In this document: in pieces, positions 35,299-43,967 of the stretch | Layout: each line of letters opens with the position of its first letter | Numbering within the stretch: position 1 is the stretch's first letter | Assembly (NCBI GenBank): GCA_022448245.1 | Contig: JAKVCO010000006.1 | Coordinates: 389,958-438,277 of the forward strand | Length of the DNA stretch: 48,320 nucleotides | Reading direction: 5' to 3' | Source of the DNA: Paracoccaceae bacterium | GTDB taxonomy: Bacteria > Pseudomonadota > Alphaproteobacteria > Rhodobacterales > Rhodobacteraceae | Position numbers and translations under genes: made by a program | Notes under the pieces: generated by a model | What the model was told of the DNA's origin: nothing | What the model saw: the letters and a program-made list of their open reading frames with translations, nothing else | Database searches by the model: none

Positions 35299-35329
35299 AA
35301 AAAGGGCACCTCGGTGGAGGCGCCCTTTT
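35299..35329. terminator. Intrinsic terminator downstream of the metalloprotease gene
   Basis: A 13-base-pair stem (35300-35312 with 35317-35329) closes a GGTG loop. On the minus strand one position is a G-U pair and the stem is followed by TTTTTCCGTTTT, a good terminator for the gene ending at 35356. On the plus strand it has one A/C mismatch and is followed by TTTTACTATTTTT. Confidence 0.85.
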
Positions 35330-35355
35330 ACTATTTTTAAAATTCTGATTGTGCG

Positions 35356-37734
35356 TCAGAAAATGAAGTCGCTCGAATCCAGATCAGCGATATTGACGCC
35401 CTGAATCGTGATCGTGTTTCCGGCAGACGTCGTGATGATCACGTTGCCACCAGACTGGACTGCAGCGCCGGAACTGGAGGACCCCAAGTTGAGGTCGCCG
35501 ATGCCCGACAGCGTGGAAATCGCGCTGAGGTCGATCTTCTCGAAGCCGTTGAACTCGTCAAAGTCGGCGATGGTATCGTCGCCGTGGCCGTTCTCGAACA
35601 CGAAGATATCCGCGTTGAAGTTACCAAGGAGGCGATCGTCACCGGTACCGCCGTTCAGCGTATCGAAACCGCCGCCGCCGAGAAGCTCGTCGTCGCCGCC
35701 ATCACCGAAGATCAGGTCGTCATCGGAGCCACCGAAGAACCGGTCGCGATCGTCACCGCCGTGCATGGTGTCGTTACCGAAGGAACCGAACAGTGCGTCA
35801 GTGCCCTGCTGGCCATCAATGCTGTCGTCGCCGGTGCCACCGAAGAGACGGTCAAAGCCGTCCCCGCCGCGAAGCGTGTCGTCGCCTGCATCGCCATAGA
35901 CGTTGTCGGCCTGCGCACCACCGTCAAGGTAGTCATCGCCGTCGCCGCCAAGGATCAGGTCAAAGCCCGCGTCGCCGTAGATGGTGTCGTTGCCTTCACC
36001 GCCATCGACACCGTCAACCGAGGAACCGAAATTCGAACCCGCGCGGATGAAGTCGTCACCATCGCCGCCCTCGACGCGGTCAGCGCCAGAGCCGGAGATG
36101 ATACGGTCATTGCCGTCGCCGCCAACAAGGCTGTCGGTGCCTACGTCGTCGATCAGCGTGTCATTACCGTCGCCGCCGATGAGCGTGTCAGCGTTGCCGC
36201 CGCCATCGAGGCTGTCGTTGCCGGTGCCGCCAATCAGTTCGTCGAAGCCGAAGCCGCCGAGGATCGTGTCGTTGCCTGCGCCGCCGTCGACATCATCGTT
36301 GCCGCCGTTGGACCGGATGAAGTTTGCAGCTTCGTTGCCGACGATCGTATCGCCAGCTGCGCCGGTGATCGCGTTCTCGATGATCGTGTTACGCGCGATG
36401 CCGATATTGCCGGTGCCGCCGTTGATATTCGAGAACTCTGCATCGTTGAGGTTCAGGAACTGAGCGTTGTTCGTGCCGCTCAGATCGATCGTGTCGGTCC
36501 CGCCTACGTCATAGATCGTGAAGGTGATCGGGTTGTTGCCGATATCGGACGAGGACGGATTGAAGATCTCGTCCATGTAGGTGCCGGTGTTGCCGCCATT
36601 GCCGAAGGTGGTGTTGCCAGCCGTCTGGGAATTCGAAGCGGACGGGCCGCCGTAGAGGTCCTGGATCGCAATGATGTCGACCATCATGGCGGACGCCGGG
36701 TCGCCATAGCTGGCGTCAACGTTTGGGTTATCGGTCTGCGAGAAGTACGACATCACGGACAGCTGGTAGCTGTCGTTCGAGAACGTCGCGTCGTCCGGGA
36801 AGTTGGCGCTGCCGTTGTAGCCACCCTGGTGACCAAGACCCAGCGCGTGGCCGATCTCGTGAATGTAGGTACTAAAAGTGTAGCTATCGATGGTCGAGCC
36901 GTACCAGGAAATCCAGTTCACATCGACGTTTACCGTAGCGCGGGTGTAGGTCCCGCCGGAGATGTTGTCTGGGCCCGCGAAGGCGCCTGCCTCATCATCC
37001 TGGAAGGTGATGTTGGCGCTGGAAGACGTGGTCTCAACAAACGTGAGGCCCGTCACCATTTCCCATGCCTCAAAGGCCCAGCGCGCAAGCTGCTGGCCTT
37101 CCGCCGTCAGACCGGTGATGTTCACCGTCAGCGTGCCACCCAGCGATGGGGAGAAGTAGGCGCGATCCCAGAACCCGTCGGTTAGGTAGGTCGCCATCTG
37201 GTCCAGCGTGCCTTCGGTAGGTCCGGCACCACCGCCACCGCCACCGCCACTACCACCGCCGGAGACTGCGGTCACAGTGATCGTGTAGGTGCCGTCATCA
37301 TAGCCGTCGGCACCGATGTAGTAGGTGCCGGTGTAGGTCGCTGTGAAATCAAGCTGTGCATCAAAGCCCGGGCCGCTGTCATCGTCGGTTCCGAGCAATG
37401 CGCCCGTGTTGCTGTAGACGTTCACAATCGGGTCGGACACGTCGTCAGGCGCGCTTCCGCTACCGGCCATATCGATAGTGATGGACTCGCCAGCCGACAG
37501 ATTGATCGCAACCCAGTCTCGATCAACAAACCCTTGGCTGTCATCCATATCGCCAAAGAACGTATCACCGACCGACATGGAGTAGATCGTGGACGTACCC
37601 TCAGTTGCATCGAACGCCCCTTCAATTACGGGTGCGCTCAGATTGGACTGTGCTTCTTCTGCTGCTCGGCAACATGCTTCGCATGCGCAATCACCGCGGT
37701 GAGCGATGCGGGATTCACCTTCAGTATCAAACAT
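35356..37734 (-). CDS. Serralysin-like M10 metalloprotease with PPC domain and RTX repeats (RTX protein 3)
   Basis: A 792-residue secreted zinc protease. The first 25 residues hold a Cys cluster (C16, C18, C21, C22). Residues 45-155 resemble a PPC domain (DDDSGPGFDAQLDFTATYTG), then a Gly-rich linker near 157-169. The protease domain has the zinc site HEIGHALGLGH (H292, E293, H296, H302) and the Met-turn SVMSYF (M328), which define serralysin-type M10 enzymes. Residues 440-700 are RTX repeats and the C-terminus ends in DLDSSDFIF. Calcium should fold the repeats outside the cell after type I export. The Cys cluster is odd, since RTX substrates are usually cysteine-free. A small exported protein is encoded just upstream. 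Confidence 0.93.
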   Translation of the reverse strand: MFDTEGESRIAHRGDCACEACCRAAEEAQSNLSAPVIEGAFDATEGTSTIYSMSVGDTFFGDMDDSQGFVDRDWVAINLSAGESITIDMAGSGSAPDDVSDPIVNVYSNTGALLGTDDDSGPGFDAQLDFTATYTGTYYIGADGYDDGTYTITVTAVSGGGSGGGGGGGAGPTEGTLDQMATYLTDGFWDRAYFSPSLGGTLTVNITGLTAEGQQLARWAFEAWEMVTGLTFVETTSSSANITFQDDEAGAFAGPDNISGGTYTRATVNVDVNWISWYGSTIDSYTFSTYIHEIGHALGLGHQGGYNGSANFPDDATFSNDSYQLSVMSYFSQTDNPNVDASYGDPASAMMVDIIAIQDLYGGPSASNSQTAGNTTFGNGGNTGTYMDEIFNPSSSDIGNNPITFTIYDVGGTDTIDLSGTNNAQFLNLNDAEFSNINGGTGNIGIARNTIIENAITGAAGDTIVGNEAANFIRSNGGNDDVDGGAGNDTILGGFGFDELIGGTGNDSLDGGGNADTLIGGDGNDTLIDDVGTDSLVGGDGNDRIISGSGADRVEGGDGDDFIRAGSNFGSSVDGVDGGEGNDTIYGDAGFDLILGGDGDDYLDGGAQADNVYGDAGDDTLRGGDGFDRLFGGTGDDSIDGQQGTDALFGSFGNDTMHGGDDRDRFFGGSDDDLIFGDGGDDELLGGGGFDTLNGGTGDDRLLGNFNADIFVFENGHGDDTIADFDEFNGFEKIDLSAISTLSGIGDLNLGSSSSGAAVQSGGNVIITTSAGNTITIQGVNIADLDSSDFIF

Positions 37735-37771
37735 GAGATTATCCTGCCTTCATTAAGTGGAGAGCGCCGGT

Positions 37772-38260
37772 TTAGTCCGACGTCGAGGTTACTATTGAGC
37801 GTAAGTCACGAACGAGACGTCTCGGCATGCTTACACCTTCTTGATTTGGCAACATTTGGGCAATCGGAGCGGTTTTAAATTCTGCGGTATCCTTGCCACG
37901 CGACACGGTGAGGAAGGCGAAAGTCTGCCCATCAACCTCGACATACTCGAGCTTGAGCGCCATCGCTTCTGGCGGTGGCGGGTTCATGCCTTCCAAAGTG
38001 CCCCAAGGGGTCTGTCGCACGACCTGCCCTAAGAAGTTTTCGTGAATTGCGGCGACGAGCTCGTCGCAAAGCGCCTCGTCGGCGCTGCAATCAAGCAGCA
38101 CCAGCGCACGCATGGGACGACGCGTCCTGTGCGAACGCCCTTCAGACGCCTGATTTTCAACCTGTGCAATCACTTTCCAGCTCGCTCCCACCGCTTCCTC
38201 GATCTCCGTCCCTGACAGAAGGCCCACAACCGCGCCCAATGCGCATGCCAACTTGGTCAA
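37772..38260 (-). CDS. Small exported protein of unknown function, upstream of the metalloprotease
   Basis: A 162-residue protein from a TTG start. The first 25 residues look like a signal peptide (KLACALGAVVGLLSG with a small-residue site near VGA-S). The mature part has a central LVLLDCSADEALCDELVAAIHENF segment with two cysteines that could form a disulfide, and a C-terminal strand region (KLEYVEVDGQTFAFLTVSRG). I do not recognise the family. It lies 37 bases upstream of the protease gene on the same strand, so co-transcription is likely. A periplasmic partner or inhibitor of the protease is possible, but this is inference from position only. The next in-frame ATG (residue 50) would remove the signal. 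Confidence 0.6.
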   Translation of the reverse strand: MTKLACALGAVVGLLSGTEIEEAVGASWKVIAQVENQASEGRSHRTRRPMRALVLLDCSADEALCDELVAAIHENFLGQVVRQTPWGTLEGMNPPPPEAMALKLEYVEVDGQTFAFLTVSRGKDTAEFKTAPIAQMLPNQEGVSMPRRLVRDLRSIVTSTSD

Positions 38261-38436
38261 AGACGAAAATCCATGAAACTCTGCACTGCCTCAGCGGGAA
38301 AGTAGCACCGCCCCGTGGCAAGAGCGAGTAATCCATATGGCAATTTGACGGCGTAAGCGGGATCAAGCTGCCACATGTTGCCTATGCCACACGCCGCGTG
38401 GCATTGCTCACACACAGAACTTTGCGGAGAGGCCCA
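38261..38436. promoter_or_regulatory. Divergent intergenic region before manC
   Basis: These 176 bases separate the small exported protein (minus) and manC (plus). They probably hold both promoters. A frame in phase with manC begins at 38398 but has no family similarity before 38437. No operator or riboswitch-like structure was recognised. Confidence 0.35.
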
Positions 38437-39858
38437 ATGCCCGAGATCTACCCCATACTGCTGTGCGGCGGTTCCGGCACGCGCCTTTGGCCTCTCTCAA
38501 GAAAGTCCTATCCCAAGCAATTCGCCGACATCACCGGCGGCGAAACCCTCTTTCAGCAATCCGCGACCCGGCTGACGGGTACTGACTTCGCCGCACCCAC
38601 CGTCGTCACCACATCTGATTTCCGCTTCATCGTTGTGGAGCAGCTGCAAGCCGTGGGCATCGACCCGGGCACGGTCCTGATCGAACCCGAAGGCCGCGAC
38701 ACCGCACCAGCGGTCCTTGCTGCCGCGCTTCACCTGGCGAAATCCGCGCCCGAGGGGATCATCCTCGTCGCACCGTCAGATCACGCCATCGACGACCCGA
38801 AAGCGTTCGAGAAGGCCGTTTCGGAAGGTTGTGTAGCGGCTGAAAACGGACAGCTGGTGACCTTTGGCATCACACCAAGCCGCCCGGAAACGGGCTTTGG
38901 GTATCTGGAGCTGCCGACCCCACCTGAGGGGCCCAAGGCTGTTCCGCTGAAGAGCTTTGTCGAAAAGCCCGATGCCGCCCGCGCGCATGCGATGATCGAG
39001 AGCGGCCTGCACCTTTGGAATAGCGGCATCTTCCTCTTCCGCGCCTGTGATATCATCTCTGCCTACGAGGCAACCGCTCCGCAATTGATGGAACCGGTTC
39101 GCGCTTCGCTGGATGCGGCCCGCCCGGACCTTGGGTTCCTAAGGCTCGATCCCGATGCCTATGGCCGCGCCGAAAAGATCTCTGTGGACTATGCGGTGAT
39201 GGAGCGCGCGACGAACCTCTCCGTTGTCCCCTTTGCGGGCGAATGGACGGACCTTGGCGGGTGGGACGCGGTCTGGCGCGACAGTGGACCAGACGGCGAT
39301 GGTGTCGTGACCAAAGGGCCTGCCACAGCCATCGATTGCTCGAACTCACTGCTGCGCTCCGAAAACGAAAACGTGGAGCTTGTGGGCCTTGGCCTTGAAG
39401 GCATCGTCGCGATCGCCATGCCCGATGCCGTCCTTGTTGCCGACAAAGACCGCGCGCAGGATGTGAAAGCCGTGGTCGCCAAGCTCAAAGACAAAAGCGC
39501 CACACAAGCCGAGCATTTCCCCAAGGATCACCGGCCTTGGGGCTGGTTTGAGAGCCTTGTCATCGGCTCCCGATTCCAGGTGAAGCGCATCCACGTACAC
39601 CCCGGCGCAGCACTGTCGCTGCAATCCCACCACCACCGCGCCGAACACTGGGTGGTCGTGGAAGGCACCGCCAAAGTCACAATCGACGATACCGTCACCC
39701 TCGTGAGCGAAAATCAGTCGATCTACATCCCGCTCGGCGCAAAGCACCGCATGGAAAATCCCGGCAAAGTGCCGATGGTCCTGATCGAGGTTCAGACGGG
39801 CACGTATCTCGGCGAAGACGATATCATTCGCTACGAAGACGTGTACCTGCGCGACTAG
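38437..39858 (+). CDS. manC: Mannose-1-phosphate guanylyltransferase / mannose-6-phosphate isomerase (bifunctional type II)
   Basis: A 473-residue bifunctional enzyme. The N-terminal pyrophosphorylase domain has GGSGTRLWPLSRKSYPKQF (from residue 11) and SFVEKPDAARA. The C-terminal cupin isomerase domain has RPWGWFESL and QSHHHRAEHWVVVEGTAKVT, with the metal-binding His cluster. Together with manB it makes GDP-mannose from fructose-6-phosphate. ATG 38437 has GGAGAGG six bases upstream; the longer frame from 38398 is not supported. It converges on RTX protein 4, the two stop codons sharing CTAG at 39855-39858. Confidence 0.95.
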   Translation: MPEIYPILLCGGSGTRLWPLSRKSYPKQFADITGGETLFQQSATRLTGTDFAAPTVVTTSDFRFIVVEQLQAVGIDPGTVLIEPEGRDTAPAVLAAALHLAKSAPEGIILVAPSDHAIDDPKAFEKAVSEGCVAAENGQLVTFGITPSRPETGFGYLELPTPPEGPKAVPLKSFVEKPDAARAHAMIESGLHLWNSGIFLFRACDIISAYEATAPQLMEPVRASLDAARPDLGFLRLDPDAYGRAEKISVDYAVMERATNLSVVPFAGEWTDLGGWDAVWRDSGPDGDGVVTKGPATAIDCSNSLLRSENENVELVGLGLEGIVAIAMPDAVLVADKDRAQDVKAVVAKLKDKSATQAEHFPKDHRPWGWFESLVIGSRFQVKRIHVHPGAALSLQSHHHRAEHWVVVEGTAKVTIDDTVTLVSENQSIYIPLGAKHRMENPGKVPMVLIEVQTGTYLGEDDIIRYEDVYLRD

Positions 39859-42488
39859 AACAGGAAGTCGGTCCCATCGATATCAGCGAGGTCGACACCT
39901 TTGAGGGTGATCGAACTACTGCTGCCCGTTGTGATGACAACGTCACCGCCCACTTGCTCAGTCGCTTCCAGCACATCGCTGGTGGCGTTGAAACTCGACA
40001 ATTGGCTGAAGTCCAAGACCTCGTTGAGGTTTGATGCCTCAAAATCGTGGATGATGTCGTTGCCGTGACCATCGCCAAAGACAAAGCGGTCGGCGTTGAA
40101 GTTGCCCCAAAGCTGATCGTCCCCTGCTCCTCCGATGAGAGTGTCAAAGCCCGCGTTCCCGAAGAGCCTATCGTCGTGATCACCACCATCGGCGATATCG
40201 TCGCCCTGACCCATGAAGAACTGATCGTTCTCGGACCCGCCCCACATCGTGTCATTGCCCGCCCCGCCAAAGAGGCCATCGGTATCTGTCCCGCCCGAGA
40301 TCACATCATCGCCGATCCCGCCGAAAAGGCGGTCAAAGCCCTGCCCGCCGATCAAGGTGTCATTGCCCGCATCACCGTAGACATTGTCGGCCTGCAAGCC
40401 GCCATAGATGACGTCTTCCCCGTCGCCCCCGAGGAGCAGGTCAAAGCCCGCGTCGCCATAGATCGTATCGTTACCCGCGCCGCCTTCGACGCCGTCGACG
40501 GAGTAGCCAAAGTTCGATCCTGCGGAGATGATGTCATTGCCGGATCCTCCGTCGATCCGGTCAGGTGAAGCGCCGCCAAAGAGGACGTCATCGCCCCAGT
40601 CTCCAAAGATCTGGTCGAAGCCGTCGCCGCCACTCAGTGTGTCATTGCCCGCGCCACCGCTCACACTGTCGGCAAAGGTTCCACCGCTCAGCAAATCGTC
40701 GCCGCCGCCACCGGCCAAGGTATCAAAACCGGTGCCCCCGACGAGCGTGTCATTACCGCCCTGGCCCCGAATGCTGTCATTGCCACCGCGCCCATCGAGC
40801 GCCTGTCCCAAGGGATTTGTCATCACGTCATCGGCGCCGAGGCCCAGCAACTCAAAGACCGCCGAAGCTTCGATATTCGGCACAGATGGGGAGTTCTGAT
40901 CTTCGGGCGGGGTACCAATCAGCTGCGTTGGGCCCAGCTGGCTGCCCTGTTCAGGCCCATTGTTAGGCGCGTCATTGGGGAAGTCCGCCGGGTCGGTTGA
41001 GAGCGACTCGGAGAACACCAGCGCGCGCCCCAGAATGTCCGACCACGGAATGCCGTCACCCGCCGCCGAATAGACGCTGAAAAGCTCGTTCCCGATGGTG
41101 ATTTCGACCCCCCACCACCGGATTTTGAGATCAACCAGATCGAGGTTGCCGACCGGGATGCCCGTGATTTCGATGAGGTCCTCGGTGGGATCGAAATCGG
41201 CAATGCTGTCGTCTGACCCATCAAGCGCAAGCAAAAAGACGTCGGCACCGTCGCCCCCGATCAGACTGTCTTCCCCAGCCCCATCGGTAATGAGATCATC
41301 GCCCGCGCCGCCGTCGATCGTGTCATTTCCGTCGCCGCCGACTAGCCAGTCATCACCTGCGCCACCGCTTACGCTGCTGGAGCCGCCGGTGATGATCTGC
41401 GTGATGCCCAGCGCGTCAAACACCATCTCGAACTCAACGATGTAGGGGGCTGCTTGCGTCGCGATCACAAAGCGCGCGCCATCGCCTTGAGCGATCACTT
41501 CGAGGTCCGTGATCCCGTTGATCGGTGTTTCTGCCGTGGCCGCCACCGATCCAACTTCCACGAGCGCGCCGCCCGGGAGCAGACCAAAAACGGTGAGGCC
41601 CATATCTGACCCGGCCGCCACAACGTAGGGGCGCCCCCCGATCTCGACCGTCTGCACGATGCTTGCATCGTTAAAGCGTGTCTCGAGGCCGTCGATCCTG
41701 TGATCCACAGGCACGAGGACACCCTCGCTAAGCTGCAGAACGGTAAGTGAATTAGATCCGGATGAGGCAACGATCACGTAGCTTTCGCCATCCAAACCGG
41801 TGATCGAGGCAAGGCCAACCGGGCTGTCGACCCAAAGGCCATCACCGGCCTCGAGTTCCTGGACATGCGAAAACGTGCCGCCGGGCTGCACCTCAAACAG
41901 CGCAAGCGCGTTCTCGGTTGCATAGGTGACAACCGCGTAGTCGGTGTCGTTGGCCGTGAAAACCTCGAGGTCTGTCGCCCTCTCGTTCACGTAGGCGCCA
42001 CCAAAAACCACCTCTTGCGTTGTCAGCGCCCCGATGTCGTAGCTGATCTGAACGACGCCGCCTGTGGTCAGAGTTGCAAAGCCCGTCCCAGCCCCAAACG
42101 CAATGTTAGAGATGGTGCCCATGTCAAAGGCACCGGCATCGAGGTCGATGGCGTAGCGGATATCGTCGCCTTCGACGTGCCGCCCCTCCAAGTCATCGGA
42201 ATTGAGGCCCAGAAGGTAGACACCATCCCCTTTCGTAGAAGGGAGCGAGACGATCTCGACCGATTCAATCTGCATGTAGCTGATCGGGATTTGCCACTGC
42301 TCAGTGACATCACTCGCGGTACCGGGAGGGCCGATCTCGATCGATGTCAGGTACGAGCCGCCGCGACCAGTGGCATAAAGCACATCGCCAAACGCAGTTT
42401 GCACAACGCTGATATCCGTAATGCCGACCAGCCGATCGGGATTAACGGCGCTCACGCTGCCCAAATCTGTGAATGTCACCCGCGCCAT
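39855..42488 (-). CDS. RTX protein 4: beta-propeller-like N-terminus and two RTX blocks
   Basis: An 877-residue cysteine-free protein. Residues 1-360 look like a propeller of YncE/SdiA-like blades (VIVASSGSNSLTVLQL, YVVAAGSDMGLTVFGLLPGG, FVIATQAAPYIVEFEM). A first short RTX block with its own ADVFLLALDGSDDSIADFDP segment sits at about 368-440. A spacer (440-555) and the main RTX block (559-805) follow, then a C-terminus ending in DIDGTDFLF. The main block keeps the SAGSNFGYSVDGVEGG landmark of the other three RTX proteins but is the most divergent copy. Type I secretion is expected. It is divergent from rfbC and overlaps manC. Confidence 0.84.
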   Translation of the reverse strand: MARVTFTDLGSVSAVNPDRLVGITDISVVQTAFGDVLYATGRGGSYLTSIEIGPPGTASDVTEQWQIPISYMQIESVEIVSLPSTKGDGVYLLGLNSDDLEGRHVEGDDIRYAIDLDAGAFDMGTISNIAFGAGTGFATLTTGGVVQISYDIGALTTQEVVFGGAYVNERATDLEVFTANDTDYAVVTYATENALALFEVQPGGTFSHVQELEAGDGLWVDSPVGLASITGLDGESYVIVASSGSNSLTVLQLSEGVLVPVDHRIDGLETRFNDASIVQTVEIGGRPYVVAAGSDMGLTVFGLLPGGALVEVGSVAATAETPINGITDLEVIAQGDGARFVIATQAAPYIVEFEMVFDALGITQIITGGSSSVSGGAGDDWLVGGDGNDTIDGGAGDDLITDGAGEDSLIGGDGADVFLLALDGSDDSIADFDPTEDLIEITGIPVGNLDLVDLKIRWWGVEITIGNELFSVYSAAGDGIPWSDILGRALVFSESLSTDPADFPNDAPNNGPEQGSQLGPTQLIGTPPEDQNSPSVPNIEASAVFELLGLGADDVMTNPLGQALDGRGGNDSIRGQGGNDTLVGGTGFDTLAGGGGDDLLSGGTFADSVSGGAGNDTLSGGDGFDQIFGDWGDDVLFGGASPDRIDGGSGNDIISAGSNFGYSVDGVEGGAGNDTIYGDAGFDLLLGGDGEDVIYGGLQADNVYGDAGNDTLIGGQGFDRLFGGIGDDVISGGTDTDGLFGGAGNDTMWGGSENDQFFMGQGDDIADGGDHDDRLFGNAGFDTLIGGAGDDQLWGNFNADRFVFGDGHGNDIIHDFEASNLNEVLDFSQLSSFNATSDVLEATEQVGGDVVITTGSSSSITLKGVDLADIDGTDFLF

Positions 42489-42708
42489 TACACCCCCCGG
42501 TGGTCGTCGCGGTTGCCGGGCAGGTCACCGCACTGTCGGGCGGGTGTCTCTTTTGGCCAAGGCGTCCGAGGGGATCTGATTGTGGCCTTTCCGGGCCACT
42601 TACAGACACTTGTGCTCCAATTTTAGGAGATCATGGTTGAGCATGCACAGGCATGGACGCCCCCTGCGCGCCTTGCTAAGGCATCGTCAATCGCGAGGAG
42701 ACCAGTCC
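42489..42708. promoter_or_regulatory. Divergent intergenic region between RTX protein 4 and rfbC
   Basis: These 220 bases separate two outward-facing genes and must hold promoters in both directions. A six-base-pair hairpin (GTGGCC/GGCCAC, 42582-42599) stands in the middle. An upstream frame in phase with rfbC begins at 42580 but has no family match. No clear promoter boxes were identified. Confidence 0.4.
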
Positions 42709-43266
42709 ATGCAAATCACCGAAACCACATTGCCGGGTGTGCTCTTGCTCGAGCCAAAGCGTTTCGGCGATGAACGCGGCTTCTTTGCCGAAAGCTGGAG
42801 CAAGAAGACGCTGGCAGACCACGGGTTCAAGGCCGAGTTCGTGCAGGACAACCATTCGATGTCCGCCGAAGTAGGCACGGTCCGCGGCCTTCACTTTCAG
42901 GCCCCTCCCCATGCCCAAGGCAAACTGGTGCGCTGCGGTCGAGGCAGTTTCTTCGACGTCGCCGTCGACATTCGCAAAGGATCGCCCACCTACGGTCAGT
43001 GGGTTGGCTACGAGCTGAGCTTCGAGAACGCCCTGCAACTCTGGATCCCGGGCGGGTTCTTGCACGGCTTTGTCACACGCGAACCGGATACCGAGATCGT
43101 CTATAAATGCACCGCCCACTACGCCCCCGAGGCCGATGGCGCTGTGCGCTGGGACAGCTGCGGCGTGGATTGGGGCTTCGACGGCACCCCGAAGCTCAGC
43201 CCGAAGGACGAGGCGGCCCCGAAGCTTGCAGACTTCGACAGCCCCTTCGAATGGAGCGATCAATGA
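42709..43266 (+). CDS. rfbC: dTDP-4-dehydrorhamnose 3,5-epimerase
   Basis: A 185-residue cupin-fold epimerase, third step of dTDP-L-rhamnose synthesis. It has RFGDERGFFAESW, the catalytic His62 in RGLHFQAPPHAQGKLVRC, the partner Tyr132 in VYKCTAHYAP, and WIPGGFLHGF. GAGGAG lies eight bases before ATG 42709, which fixes the start. The stop overlaps the ATG of a sulfotransferase-like gene (ATGA, 43263-43266), so the rfb operon is interrupted but translationally coupled. Confidence 0.95.
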   Translation: MQITETTLPGVLLLEPKRFGDERGFFAESWSKKTLADHGFKAEFVQDNHSMSAEVGTVRGLHFQAPPHAQGKLVRCGRGSFFDVAVDIRKGSPTYGQWVGYELSFENALQLWIPGGFLHGFVTREPDTEIVYKCTAHYAPEADGAVRWDSCGVDWGFDGTPKLSPKDEAAPKLADFDSPFEWSDQ

Positions 43267-43967
43267 TCTTCACAGACCGGTTCTTGTTTCTTCACTACCC
43301 GAAGACAGCTGGGAAAAGCCTTTCAGCGGCAGTTGTTCAAAGCTGGGGAGGGCTGGTCACCGCCTACATTTCCCCCGGTCAGATGTGCGAATTGGCTGGT
43401 TATGTGGCTCGTGGATCAACGCTTTATGTCGAAGGAGCCCACCAGAACGCCGTAGGCGCAGACAAACTGCTCAACGACTTTCATGGGACAAGTGTTTCCA
43501 AGATGGAGGCCGTCGTGCTGGGAACTCGCTCACCGTACAGCCGTTTTCTGTCGGAGTTCTTCTTTTTGAGGAACTCATACGCTTCAGGATCGCGTGCGAG
43601 CCCAAAGATGGAAATCGCCGCAGCCTGCGCAGATCCGCTGGAGTTCGCGCGAAAGTTTCAGCCAAAGTCGTCGATTTCATGGTTTTCGCTGGATAGGAAA
43701 AACGTCCTCCCAAACCTCCGTCTCGTCAGATTTGAAAACATCCAGAGCGACTTTGACGCCATCGCCGAAGAATTCGGCTACCCGTCGACCAAGATGCCGC
43801 ATCTCAATGCGGGCAAGGTGCGATCCTACGACGAATACATGTGCGAAGAACTCGAAGAGCTTGTCTATCAGCAATATCGCCCATTCTTCGAACTCTGTAA
43901 TTATGACCGGATGACCGGCCTGCCAAAGGTCGCCGTTGCGGCAAGTGAAGGGCCAATTACATCATGA
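43263..43967 (+). CDS. Sulfotransferase-like protein inside the rfb operon
   Basis: A 235-residue protein started at ATG 43263. The P-loop-like [11 protein letters not shown] (residues 10-20) and [16 protein letters not shown], with an Arg and Ser at the 3'-phosphate position, match the sulfotransferase-2 type group (PF03567-like). It is coupled to rfbC by ATGA at 43263-43266 and to rfbB by ATGA at 43964-43967. Codon use looks slightly more AT-rich than its neighbours. Sulfation of a rhamnose-containing glycan is a reasonable inference; the acceptor is unknown. Confidence 0.72.
   Translation: MIFTDRFLFLHYPKTAGKSLSAAVVQSWGGLVTAYISPGQMCELAGYVARGSTLYVEGAHQNAVGADKLLNDFHGTSVSKMEAVVLGTRSPYSRFLSEFFFLRNSYASGSRASPKMEIAAACADPLEFARKFQPKSSISWFSLDRKNVLPNLRLVRFENIQSDFDAIAEEFGYPSTKMPHLNAGKVRSYDEYMCEELEELVYQQYRPFFELCNYDRMTGLPKVAVAASEGPITS

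Noticed and set aside
31075..37185. Long plus-strand open frames (about 400-540 codons) opposite the RTX genes, for example 31075-32688, 33439-34656, 33618-35174 and 35584-37185
   Set aside because: They are antisense shadows of GGxGxD repeats: regular GC-rich codons leave the opposite strand free of stops and give repetitive V/A- or S/P-rich products. They have no ribosome-binding sites or family features, and the minus-strand frames carry clear RTX and protease motifs.
31210..42488. RTX repeat region considered as a DNA repeat array or CRISPR-like structure
   Set aside because: The periodicity is that of a coded 9-residue protein repeat (27 bases) with synonymous variation, with no unique spacers or conserved direct repeats.
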